Shown one piece after another: positions 46,086 through 56,672 of a stretch of DNA of 64,000 bases. Every line of letters starts with the position of its first letter. The first letter of the stretch is position 1. A program made the translations under genes and the position numbers. The stretch lies in contig JAFEKX020000001.1 in NCBI GenBank assembly GCA_016893485.2, positions 6,713,501-6,777,500 of the forward strand, read 5' to 3'. The notes below the pieces were generated by a model that worked only from the letters and a program-made list of their open reading frames with translations, was not told the DNA's origin and made no database searches. The stretch comes from Streptomyces sp. P3 (lineage in GTDB: Bacteria > Actinomycetota > Actinomycetes > Streptomycetales > Streptomycetaceae).

Positions 46086-46784
46086 ATGGCGGGCATGGCT
46101 ACACATGTGATCACCGGGGCCGGTTCCGGCATCGGCGCGGCCGTCGCCCGCCGTCTGCACGCGCGCGGGGACGACCTCGTGCTCCACGCGCGCGACGCGG
46201 GCCGTGCGAAGGAACTGGCGGCGGAGTACCCCGGGGCGAGCACCCTGGTGGGCGACCTGGCGGACCCGGACAAGCTCAGCTGGGCGTTCTCGCACCAGAG
46301 CCTGCCCGACCGGGTGGACACGCTGCTGCACATCGCCGGGGTCGTCGATCTCGGCCCGGTGGGCGAGCTGACCCCGAAGACCTGGCGCCACCAGCTCAAC
46401 GTCAACCTCATCGCGCCCGCGGAACTGACCCGCCACTTCCTGCCCCAACTCCGGCTCTCCGGCGGCCACGTCCTCTTCGTGAACTCCGGCGCGGGCCTGC
46501 GCGCGAGCGCCGACTGGTCCGCGTACGCCGCCTCCAAACACGGCCTCAAGGCCCTCGCGGACTCCCTCCGCCAGGAGGAACACGCCCACGGCATCCGCGT
46601 CACCTCCGTCTACCCCGGCCGCACCGCCAGCCCCATGCAGGCCAAGGTCCACCAACAGGAGGGCAAGACGTACGACGCGGCCCAGTGGATCGACCCCGAG
46701 TCGGTCGCGACGACGATCCTCATGGCGCTCGACCTGCCGTCAGACGCAGAGGTCAACGACCTGACGGTACGGCCGGGACGGTGA
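46086..46784 (+). CDS. Short-chain dehydrogenase/reductase
   Basis: Intact, 232 residues. Cofactor motif TGAGSGIGAAVA, catalytic YAASK and Ser in FVNSGAG. Substrate unknown. ATG 46086 with a second in-frame ATG at 46095. It follows the LOG gene after eight bases. A Streptomyces-type repeat fills the gap to the next gene. Confidence 0.88.
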   Translation: MAGMATHVITGAGSGIGAAVARRLHARGDDLVLHARDAGRAKELAAEYPGASTLVGDLADPDKLSWAFSHQSLPDRVDTLLHIAGVVDLGPVGELTPKTWRHQLNVNLIAPAELTRHFLPQLRLSGGHVLFVNSGAGLRASADWSAYAASKHGLKALADSLRQEEHAHGIRVTSVYPGRTASPMQAKVHQQEGKTYDAAQWIDPESVATTILMALDLPSDAEVNDLTVRPGR

Positions 46785-46845
46785 GCGCGACGGCCGGCAA
46801 ATGAACGGGGCCGCGGAGGCGGCCACTTCTCGGCACGGGCCGCCG

Positions 46846-46940
46846 TCATCCAGCCTGTCCGGCGTCTGAGGACAAGGCCCTTTCGGGGCCGGGGCCGGGG
46901 CCCGGGGTCTGGGGGCCTAGCCCCCAGGGGTGCTGCTCTG
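46846..46940. repeat. Streptomyces dispersed GC-rich palindromic repeat
   Basis: Contains GTCCGGCGTCTGAGGACAAG, then GGCCCTTTCGGGGCC and CTGGGGGC-CTA-GCCCCCAG, two short hairpins in series. I recognise this string as a common Streptomyces intergenic element between genes. It can also serve as a terminator for the SDR gene. Confidence 0.6.
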
Positions 46941-46966
46941 CCCCGGAGGTTCCGTAGGCTTCCGGG

Positions 46967-47973
46967 GTGAGCAACAACAGCCAGTTCAGTTTCGGTGCCG
47001 CCACCGGTGTCGGTTCCCTGCCCGGTGGTGACGCCCGGGAGGCCGCCCGGACCGCGACCGGCGCCTTCGAGGACTTCCCCTTCCTGCCCGAGCTGCCCGC
47101 CCGGGGCCCCGGCGCGGACATGATCGGCCGGACCGCGGGACTCCTCGTCGAGGTGTACGCGCGCGTGGAGCCCAGCGGGTGGCGGGTCGGCGACCGGCCG
47201 GGCCGGGACACGAAGCGGGCGTGGGCATGGCTGGGGAGGACCTCGACGCCCTGGAGGAGTTCACCCAGGGGTACGAGGGCCCGCTCAAGGTGCAGGCCGT
47301 AGGCCCCTGGACCCTCGCCGCGAGCCTGGAGTTGAGGAACGGCGAGTCCGCGCTCTCCGACCTCGGCGCCGGCCGGGACCTCGCCGGCTCGCTCGCGGAG
47401 GGCCTGCGCAACCACCTCGCCGACGTCCAACGCCGCGTCCCCGGCGCCCAGATCGTCCTGCAACTCGACGAACCGTCCCTCATGGCCGTCCTGCGCGGCC
47501 ACGTCAGATCGGCCAGCGGCTACCGCACCCACCGCGCCGTCGACCGCCAACTCGTCGAGGACACCCTCCGCGAGGTCGTCGGCGTACACGGGAACGGGCC
47601 GGTCGTCGTCCACTCCTGCGCCCCGGACGTCCCGTTCGCCCTGCTGCGCCGCGCGGGCGCCGCCGGGGTCTCCTTCGACTTCTCCCTCCTCACCGAGCGT
47701 GACGACGACGTGATCGGCGAGGCGGTCGAGGCCGGCACCCGGCTGTTCGCCGGTGTCGTGCCGGGCACGGACACCGCATTGTCGGACCCTGCCGGTAGCG
47801 TCATGGGTGTCAGGACGCTGTGGCGCAGGCTGGGGCTGCGACCGGGACTTCTCGCGGAGGCGGTCACGATCACCCCGTCGTGCGGACTCGCGGGGGCTTC
47901 TCCCGAGTACGCGCGCCATGCGCTCGCCCACTGCGTCCGGGCGGCGAGATCCCTCGCGGACAACCCTGAGTGA
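46967..47973 (+). CDS. Methionine synthase-like (MetE C-terminal domain type)
   Basis: About 335 residues, the length of the short actinobacterial form with only the barrel domain. Starts VSNNSQFSFGAATGVGSLPGGD. Zinc ligands are visible as His and Cys in VVVHSCAPDV and a further Cys in ITPSCGLAGASPEYA. It probably transfers a methyl group to a thiol, using a folate or other donor; whether it makes methionine is not certain. The frame breaks once near 47237 (GGGG one G short). It ends 15 bases before ligA. Confidence 0.85.
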
Positions 47974-47988
47974 CGGAAGGACAACACG

Positions 47989-50177
47989 GTGGCCGGCGAC
48001 AGGCAAGCGGAGACGACGGTGCCCGCAGAGGCACGGGAGAAGCACGCGCAGCTCGCTGAGCAGATCGAGGAGCACCGCTTCCGGTACTACGTGAACGACG
48101 CCCCGGTCGTCAGCGACGCGGAGTTCGACAAACTCCTGCGCGCCCTGGAGGCGTTGGAGGAGGAGTACCCCGAGCTGCGCACGCCGGACTCCCCGACCCA
48201 GAAGGTCTCCGGGGCGTACGAGACGGAGTTCACGTCCGTCGTCCACCGTTCGCGCATGCTCTCCCTGGACAACGCGTTCGACGACCTGGAGCTGGCGGCC
48301 TGGGCCGAGCGCGTCCACAAGGACGTCGGCAGCGCCGAGCACCACTTCCTGTGCGAGCTGAAGGTCGACGGCCTCGCGGTCAACCTGACGTATGAGCACG
48401 GCCGCCTCACGCGCGCGGCGACCCGCGGTGACGGCCGTACGGGCGAGGACATCACGCCCAACGTCCGGACGATCGCGGAGATCCCGGACCGCCTCACCGG
48501 CGACCGCGTGCCCGGCCTCGTGGAGATCCGCGGCGAGGTCTACTTCCCGATGGAGAAGTTCGAGGAGCTGAACGCCCGGCTGGTCGAGGCCGGAGACAAG
48601 CCCTTCGCCAACCCGCGTAACGCGGCGGCGGGTTCACTCCGCCAGAAGGACCCCGGGTCACCGCCACCCGCCCCCTGCACATGGTCGTGCACGGCATCGG
48701 CGCCCTGGAGGACTTCACCCCCTCACCCGCCTCTCCGAGGCGTACGACCTGCTGAAGACCTGGGGCCTGCCGACCTCCCCGTACAACAAGGTGGTCGACG
48801 ACCTCGACGCCGTACGGGAGTTCATCCGGTACTACGGCGAGAACCGCCACTCCGTGGCGCACGAGATCGACGGCGTGGTCGTCAAGCTCGACGAGATCCC
48901 GCTGCAGGGACGGCTCGGTTCCACCTCCCGCGCCCCGCGCTGGGCGATCGCGTGGAAGTACGCGCCCGAGGAGGTCAACACCAAGCTCCTCAACATCCGC
49001 GTGGGCGTGGGCCGTACGGGCCGGGTCACGCCGTACGCCCAGGTCGAGCCGGTGACGGTGGCGGGCTCGGAGGTCGAGTTCGCGACGCTGCACAACCAGG
49101 AGGTCGTCAAGTCCAAGGGCGTCCTCATCGGTGACACGGTGGTGCTGCGCAAGGCCGGTGACGTCATCCCGGAGATCCTCGGCCCGGTCGCCGACCTGCG
49201 GGACGGCAGCGAGCGGGAGTTCGTGATGCCGGCCGAGTGCCCCGAGTGCGGCACACCGCTGCGGCCGATGAAGGAGGGCGACATCGACCTCCGCTGCCCG
49301 AACGCCCGTACCTGCCCTGCCCAGTTGAGAGCGGCTGTTCTACCTCGCGGGCCGCAAGGCGCTCGACATCGACCACTTCGGCTATGTCTCGGCGGCGGCC
49401 CTCACCAAGCCGCTGGAGCCCGCCGACCCGCCGCTGGCCGACGAGGGCGACCTCTTCGACCTCACCATCGAGCAGCTGCTGCCCATCAAGGCGTACGTCC
49501 TCGACCAGGACAGCGGGCTGCCCAAGCGCGACCCGAAGACCGGCGAGGAGAAGATCGCCACGGTCTTCGCCAACCAGCAGGGCGAGCCCAAGAAGAACGC
49601 GCTGGCGATGCTGGACACCATCGCCGCCGCCAAGGACCGCCCGCTCGCCCGCATCCTCACCGGCCTGTCGATCCGTCATGTCGGCCCGGTCGCGGCCGAG
49701 GCGCTGGCCCGCGAGTTCCGGTCGATCGAGCGCATCGAACAGGCCACCGAGAAGGAGCTGGCCGACACCGCCGGTGTCGGCGGGATCATCGCCGCCTCGG
49801 TCAAGGAGTGGTTCGCCGAGGACTGGCACCAGGAGATCCTCCGCAAGTGGCGGGCCGCCGGGGTCCGCATGGAGGAGGAGGGCTCCGCCGAGGACGAGGG
49901 TCCGCGCCCGCTGGAGGGCCTGACCGTGGTCGTGACCGGCACACTCGAACATTTCACGCGGGACGGGGCGAAGGACGCCCTGCAGAGCCGCGGAGCGAAA
50001 GTGACCGGTTCTGTTTCGAAGAAGACGTCTTTCGTCGTCGTGGGTGACAATCCTGGTTCGAAGTACGACAAGGCGATGCAGGTCAAGGTGCCTGTTCTGA
50101 ACGAGGACGGCTTCACCGTCCTGTTGGAGCAGGGCCCCGAGGCCGCCGCCGAAGTCGCCCTTCCGGTCGAGGAGTAG
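47989..50177 (+). CDS. ligA: NAD-dependent DNA ligase
   Basis: Essential replication ligase of about 730 residues. Adenylation Lys in LCELKVDGLAVNL, four zinc-finger Cys in CPECGTPLRP...CPNARTCPAQ, helix-hairpin-helix repeats around ILTGLSIRHVGPVAAEAL, and the C-terminal BRCT domain LTVVVTGTLEHFTRDGAKDALQSRG. Four bases must be restored: one near 48656, one near 48717, and two (a GA) near 49330, before LFYLAGRKALDID. An essential gene in this state is the clearest sign that the breaks are sequencing errors. It starts 15 bases after the methionine synthase-like gene. Confidence 0.97.
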
Positions 50178-50443
50178 CGAGGAGCAGCGGTTGAAGGCCA
50201 CCCGATCGGCGCATACCAGATGCATACGGGTGGCCGGGTCGCATTCGGGCAACCGTCTACGACCGCTGCCCGTGGAAGCCTTCTGCGGCCTACTGTTGAG
50301 GTGTGCACCTGCCGTGCCCAGCTGCGGTTGGGCAACCCCCTGCTCTTGGTGAGCAGGGGAGGGGTTTCAAACGCGGTGCCGTTGACGGAAGTCGGGCAGC
50401 GGACCGCGTGGCGTGGGCACCGCCGGCTGTGAGAGGGACGGGA
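50178..50443 (+). other. Structured leader ahead of the GGDEF-EAL gene
   Basis: A 266-base gap with several hairpins, including GGTTG-GG-CAACC (about 50327-50338) and CCCCTGCTC-TTGGT-GAGCAGGGG (50337-50359), which overlap by two bases and would exclude each other. No riboswitch class was recognised. Its 3-prime part carries the ribosome site GAGAGGGACGGGA. Confidence 0.4.
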
Positions 50444-52705
50444 ATGGAACCGACCGAGAGCGCCCCCGGACTCACTGCTGCGCCGGGTCACCGGCGCCTG
50501 GCGGGAGAGTCGTTGGGAGCGCGACCCGTGGAGCGTCCGGGCGCCCAGCCGCGCGCCACCGGACAGTACTCCACGCCGGACGCGCGCCACTCCGTACCGC
50601 TGACCTCCGACCCCACCGCCGGACTGCCCGGCGGCGAGTCCGACGCCATCTGAGCTGGCCCGCACTGCCGACGGGGGTGGTGGCCGCGGCCGGGTTCGTC
50701 CTCGGCGCCGGTTTCTTCCGGGCGTTCACCGGTGACCACGCGCTCTTCCCGTCCGGCACGGTCGGCTGGTCGCTGGCCGTCCTGACCGGCATCATCGTCG
50801 GCCACCTGGTCGCCCTCGGCCGCGCCCGCTGGTGGGGCGGCACCGGCTCGGGCGCCGCCCTCACCCTCGGCGTCCTGCTGCTCTACGGCTGGGTCGCCGC
50901 CGGGATGGTCAGCCTCACCGTCGTCGTCCTGGTCGGCGTAGCCCGCCGCAACCGCTGGCGCCAGGGCGTGCTGCACGGCGGGGTGGACATCCTCGGCATC
51001 GCCGCGGGGGCACTCGTGCTGGGCTCCTTCGGCCGGGTGCCGTCGGTCGAGAAGCCCTGGAACCCGGCCAGTTGGACGGTCTACACCGCCCCGAAGTCGT
51101 CCTGGTCGCCGTCGCGTACCTCGCCGTCACCCGCACCCTGCTCTGGTACCTGCACGCCCCGCGCAACGGCGGCCTGCCCACCGTCGCCCGCACCGCCCTG
51201 CTCAGACAGGGTCTGGTCGCCGTGGCCCTGCTCGGCATCGCCCCGCTGATCTGCGTGGTCGCCGTAGCGCAGCCGGTCCTGCTGCCGCTCTTCTCGATCC
51301 CGCTCATCGCCCTCGACTCCACCCTGTGGATGGCCCGGGCCAGGGCCGAGGAGCAGCTGCGCGACCCGCTGACCGGGCTGCCCAACCGGCAGTGGCTCCT
51401 GGAGCGCATCTGGACCGCCCTGGACGACGCCGAGCGCATCGGCGCCAAGGCCGCCCTCATGCTCATCGACCTCGACCGGTTCCGGTCGGTCAACGACACC
51501 CTGGGCCATCTCGCCGGTGACCGGCTGCTGTTGCAGATCGCGGACCGGCTGCGGGTGGCGCTGCCGCGCGGGGCGGAGGCCGCGCGGCTCGGCGGTGACG
51601 AGTTCGCCGTGCTGCTGCCCGTCGCCGACTCCACCACGTCCGCGACCCGGGTCGCCCGCAACCTCGTCGCCGCGCTCAGCTCCCCGCTCGACCTCGACGG
51701 GCTCACCCTCGTCCTGGAGGCCAGCGCGGGCGTCGCCGTCTTCCCCGACCACGCCCTGGACGCCGAGGGACTGCTGCGCCGGGCGGACGTCGCGATGTAC
51801 CAGGCGAAGCGGGACCGTACGGGCGTAGAGGTCTACGAGTCCAAGCGGGACTCCAACACCCCTGACCGGTTGGGCCTGTTGGGGATCTGCGGCGGGCGCT
51901 CGACGCGCACGAGGTGCAGCTGCACTACCAGCCCAAGGTCCGTTTCGACGGTCAGGTCGCCGGGCTCGAAGCGCTGGTGCGGTGGGTGCATCCGGAGCGG
52001 GGGAAGGTGCCGCCGGACGAGTTCATAGCGATCGCCGAGTCGTCCGGGCTGATGCCGCATCTCACCGAGTACGTGCTCGACACCGCCCTCGCCCAGGTCG
52101 CCAGATGGCGGGCCCAGGGGCTGTTCGTGCCGGTCGCGGTGAACGTCTCGCCGCGCGATGTGCACACCCGGGGTTCGCGGGGTCCGTCGCCGCGCGGCTC
52201 GCCCGGCACGGGGTCCCTGCGGGGTCGCTCCAGCTGGAGATCACCGAGCACGTCCTCCTGGAGGACCCGCAGCGCGCCGCCGACACCCTCAACGGGCTGA
52301 CCGGGCACGGCGTGAAGATGTCTCTCGACGACTTCGGCACGGGGTATTCGTCGCTGGTGCATCTGCGGCGGCTGCCGGTCAGCGAGCTGAAGATCGACCG
52401 GTCGTTCGTGGCGCGGCTGGCGGTGGACACGGAGGACGCGGAGATCGTTCGGTGCACCGTCGATCTCGCGCATTCCCTGGGGCTGCTCGTCGTGGCCGAG
52501 GGGTTGAGGACGACGAGACGTGGGAGCGGCTGCGGGATCTCGGGTGTGACGCGGTGCAGGGTGGCTTGTCGCCGCGGCGATGCCTCCGGACGACATGACT
52601 GCCTGGCTGCGGGCGCGGGGGTCCCGGGGGTGGCAGCGGCCGCGGGCCGCGCTTCCTGCGGCCTTGCCTTCGGCTGCGGCCGATGATCCGGGGCGGATCG
52701 GGTGA
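50444..52705 (+). CDS. Membrane GGDEF-EAL protein (c-di-GMP turnover), RmdB-like
   Basis: About 755 residues: a variable N-terminus, six or so membrane segments (about 70-300), GGDEF and EAL domains. The GGDEF loop is intact (ARLGGDEFAVLLP) but the upstream inhibitory site reads RGAE where RxxD is usual. EAL residues are intact: GLEALVRW, DDFGTGYSSL and ELKIDRSFV. It could both make and break c-di-GMP; RmdB of S. coelicolor, encoded next to ligA by my recollection, is a phosphodiesterase influencing development. Six frame breaks, near 50650, 51093, 51886, 52167, 52501 and 52560, each one base short. Confidence 0.9.
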
Positions 52706-52726
52706 GGTGTTCGGTGCGGGTCCGTT

Positions 52727-52755
52727 GTGGCCGGTCGCGCAGTTCCCCGCGCCCC
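52727..52755. repeat. Dispersed Streptomyces-type intergenic repeat, copy B
   Basis: Reverse-orientation partner of 23756-23784 (27 of 29 bases). Contains GGTCGCGCAGTTCCCCGCG. Lies between the GGDEF-EAL gene and a convergent TetR gene. Confidence 0.65.
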
Positions 52756-52762
52756 GGGTGGG

Positions 52763-53347
52763 TCAGCTCGCCCGTGTGGTGAAGTGACTGATCAGCAGCG
52801 CCAGGCGCTGGTCATGGGCGTTCTCCGGTAGGCGACCGCTGCGCATGAGCGTCACCAGGCCGTGCAGGCCGGCCCAGTACGTCTCCGTGAGCAGGCCCGG
52901 GTCCTCGCCCTTCGCCGCGACGGGCTCGACGGCCTGGAAGATCTCGCCGAAGGCCGCCTGCAAGGGTGCCGGTGCCTCCGGGGTGGCGAACGGCAGGTCC
53001 ACCATGTGCGTGAACATCGCGTCGTAGAGGGCCGGGCGGCGGCGCGCGAACGACGTGTACGTCTCACCGACCGCGCTCAGCGCCCCGCGCGTGCCCCTCG
53101 CCGCCGTGCGCGCCGTACGCAACTCGGCGGCCAGTACGGCGCAGCCCTCCACCGCCACCGCCGCCATGATCGCGCCCTTGTCCTTGAAGTGGCTGTAGAG
53201 CACGGGCTGGCTGTACTCGATCTCGGCCGCCAGGCGCCGGGTCGTCACCGCGTCCCAGCCCTCCGTCTCGGCGAGTTCCCGTGCGGCCGAGACGATCAGC
53301 CGTTCCCGTTCCGCCCGCTCGCGCTCCCGGCGCGTCTGAATCGTCAT
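52763..53347 (-). CDS. TetR family regulator
   Basis: Intact, 194 residues. DNA-binding part ETEGWDAVTTRRLAAEIEYSQPVLYSHFKDKGAIMAAVAVEG, and a TetR_C-type ligand domain with FARRRPALYDAMFTHMVDLPFA. It is divergent from a small membrane protein gene, and three operator-like sites with a CTAGC-N3-GCTAG pattern lie between them, beginning ten bases from its start codon. It therefore very probably represses itself and the DUF4267 gene. Confidence 0.93.
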   Translation of the reverse strand: MTIQTRRERERAERERLIVSAARELAETEGWDAVTTRRLAAEIEYSQPVLYSHFKDKGAIMAAVAVEGCAVLAAELRTARTAARGTRGALSAVGETYTSFARRRPALYDAMFTHMVDLPFATPEAPAPLQAAFGEIFQAVEPVAAKGEDPGLLTETYWAGLHGLVTLMRSGRLPENAHDQRLALLISHFTTRAS

Positions 53348-53357
53348 GCCCTGGATT

Positions 53358-53420
53358 CTAGCATCGCTAGCGTTCCTGCCGCCGCTCTGCTAGCTTCGCT
53401 CTTGTCGCTAGCGCCGCTAG
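53358..53420. promoter_or_regulatory. TetR operator cluster, CTAGC-N3-GCTAG
   Basis: CTAGC-ATC-GCTAG at 53358-53370 and CTAGC-GCC-GCTAG at 53408-53420 are perfect; a weaker CTAGC-TTC-GCTC begins at 53390. They lie between the tetR start (53347) and the DUF4267 start (53441). Confidence 0.8.
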
Positions 53421-53440
53421 CAAACGAGACAGGACACGTC

Positions 53441-53812
53441 ATGACCATCACCGCGTACACCCTGGCGATCGCGCTCGACCTGTTCTGCCTGTTCCTCGGC
53501 TACCGGTTCCTGTTCCAGCCCGGCCCCGCAGCCGCCGGGTACGGAGTGCCGGCCGACCCCGCCGGTGACGCCGGCGCCTACCTCACGATCAAGGGCGTCC
53601 GGGACGGCACGCTGGGCCTGGTCGGCCTCGCGGTGCTGGCCTTCGCCGGGGCGCATGCCGAGGCCTGGTTCATGCTCTGCGTCGCGGTCGTCCCGTTCGG
53701 CGACACCGCGATAGTCCTGCGGCACGGTGGAGCGAAAGCCGTCGCGTTCGGGATCCACTTCGCCACGGCGATCGTTGTACTGATCAGTGCCGCCCTGCTC
53801 TTCCTCGCCTGA
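53441..53812 (+). CDS. DUF4267-like small membrane protein
   Basis: Intact, 123 residues, starts MTITAYTLAIALDLFCLFLGYRFLF. Four hydrophobic segments can be seen, with the conserved ...LTIKGVRDGTLGLVGLAVLAF middle typical of DUF4267. Function unknown; under TetR control such proteins often accompany detoxification genes. A cupin gene starts 38 bases after its stop. Confidence 0.83.
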   Translation: MTITAYTLAIALDLFCLFLGYRFLFQPGPAAAGYGVPADPAGDAGAYLTIKGVRDGTLGLVGLAVLAFAGAHAEAWFMLCVAVVPFGDTAIVLRHGGAKAVAFGIHFATAIVVLISAALLFLA

Positions 53813-53849
53813 GCCGTGCTCCTCCTTCTCTTCCGAACGGGGTTCCGAA

Positions 53850-54351
53850 ATGTCACTGCTCGTCCCGAAGTCCGGTGAGTCCGGTGAGTCCGTGATCGTC
53901 CGCGATGCCGAGGCCGAGGTGGTGGGCCGGGCGCCGACCACCGTGAAGCTGCTGGCGGACAGCGGCGCGACCGGCGGTGCGCTGTCCGCGCAGCGCATCA
54001 CCCTCACGGGGAGCGGACGGCGCGAATCCGCACTGGCACGGAAAGTCCGCCGAGATGTTCTTCCTGCTGGACGGCGCCGCCGAGATCCTCTCCGGCGACC
54101 AGGTCGTCACCGCGGGCCGCGGCGACCTGGTCGTCGTACCGCCCGGCCTGCCCCACGCCTTCGCCGCCGCACCCGGTGCCGACGCCGACCTCCTCATCGT
54201 CCTGACCCCCGGCGTCGAGCGCTTCGAGTACTTCCGTCACCTGCAGCGCATCGCCCTCGGAGAGGTCGGCCCGGAGAGCCTCCTGGAGGTGCAGGAGGTG
54301 TACGACAACCACTTCATGAAGAGCGCGGCATGGGACGCGCGGGACCGGTGA
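53850..54351 (+). CDS. Cupin domain protein
   Basis: About 168 residues. Cupin motif 1 ANPHWHGKSAEMFFLLDGAAEILSGD with metal-binding HxH and Glu, motif 2 GDLVVVPPGLPHAFAA with the fourth His. Function of such single cupins varies. Two bases are missing near 54010 between the N-terminal part (MSLLVPKSGESGESVIVRD) and the cupin. It is probably co-transcribed with the DUF4267 gene and so under the same TetR. Confidence 0.83.
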
Positions 54352-54401
54352 CCGGGGTCCCGGGAAACCGTTTAACGGCTGGGGGCCCCCGCCCCATAGG
54401 A

Positions 54402-54584
54402 TTGGGGACTGGCGTCACATTTCCGCCTGCCTCGCGGCGCCTGGCACGCACGCTCGCCGCGTTGCCGAAACGCCCACGTGGCTCCGCCACGAGGGCGCTC
54501 CGGCGCCTTGCGATCGCACGCACCAGACGCCGCGAGGCCCGCCCTCCGGGCGGACGGCGGAAATGTGACGCCAGCCCCCAGCCC
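54402..54584. repeat. Large structured inverted-repeat element upstream of gatC (MITE-like)
   Basis: Outer arms CTGGCGTCACATTTCCGCC (54409-54427) and its exact reverse complement (54556-54574) extend imperfectly outward. Inside are a second pair, CCTCGCGGCG (54430-54439) and CGCCGCGAGG (54528-54537), a central CGTGGC-TCC-GCCACG hairpin and CCGCCC-TCC-GGGCGG. No open frame. It folds as one branched cruciform of about 180 bases. Confidence 0.75.
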
Positions 54585-54618
54585 CAAACCACACACACTC
54601 ACCCCAGAGGAACGCTGC

Positions 54619-54913
54619 ATGCCTGGCATCACGCGCGAGGAGGTCGCCCACCTCGCCCGGCTGGCGCGTCTGGAGCTGAAGCCCGAAGAGCTCGAGCACT
54701 TCGCGGGACAGCTGGACGACATCATCGGCGCGGTCGCCCGCGTCAGCGAGGTCGCCGACCAAGACGTACCGCCGACCTCCCACCCGCTGCCGCTGACGAA
54801 CGTCATGCGCGCGGACGAGGTCCGTCCCTCGCTCACCCCGAGCAGGCGCTCTCCGGCGCCCCGGCCCAGGAGCAGCAGCGTTTCAAGGTGCCGCAGATCC
54901 TGGGGAGGACTAG
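54619..54913 (+). CDS. gatC: Asp/Glu-tRNA amidotransferase subunit C
   Basis: Small subunit of the GatCAB enzyme, about 98 residues, starts MPGITREEVAHLARLARLEL and has EVADQDVPPTSHPLPLTNVMRADE. It stabilises GatA and helps GatB. Two frame breaks in the last third, near 54838 (CCCC short) and 54904 (GGGG short); corrected the protein ends KVPQILGED. ATG at 54619; gatA begins seven bases after its stop. Confidence 0.95.
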
Positions 54914-54919
54914 AACACC

Positions 54920-56415
<1,496 letters not shown>

Positions 56416-56419
<4 letters not shown>

Positions 56420-56657
56420 GCAACGCACTGTCGAAGGCCAAGGGCTTCAAGAAGTCCAAGTCCGGCACCTATGTGTCCATCGCCACCACCGCGTTCGGCG
56501 CGCTGGGCGTCGCCAAGCAGATCAAGAAGGCGCGCACCGAGCACGACACGCTCCGTCTGATCGACGCCCGGTCTCCGCCGTCGCGATCGTCACCGGCCTC
56601 GCCATCCTGTACCGCGAGCTGAAGCGGCTGGGCGACGACGACGTCCTGCTGGGCTGA
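56416..56657 (+). CDS. Small membrane-associated protein between gatA and gatB
   Basis: No family recognised. About 80 residues, starts VSNALSKAKGFKKSKSGTYVSIATTAFGALG with many Lys, then a hydrophobic stretch VSAVAIVTGLAILYRELKRLG at the end. The frame breaks near 56568 at GCCCGG (one base missing). GTG overlaps the gatA stop, and gatB starts 15 bases after its end. From memory, S. coelicolor has a gene at the same place. The conserved position inside the gat operon suggests either shared expression only or a role with the amidotransferase. Confidence 0.75.
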
Positions 56658-56672
56658 GAGGGAAAGTTCACC

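Noticed and set aside
47989..50177. Programmed frameshifting or true loss of ligA
   Set aside because: Several breaks in one essential gene, each at a G/C run or simple repeat, are explained more simply by sequence error; the reading frame is complete after four bases are restored.
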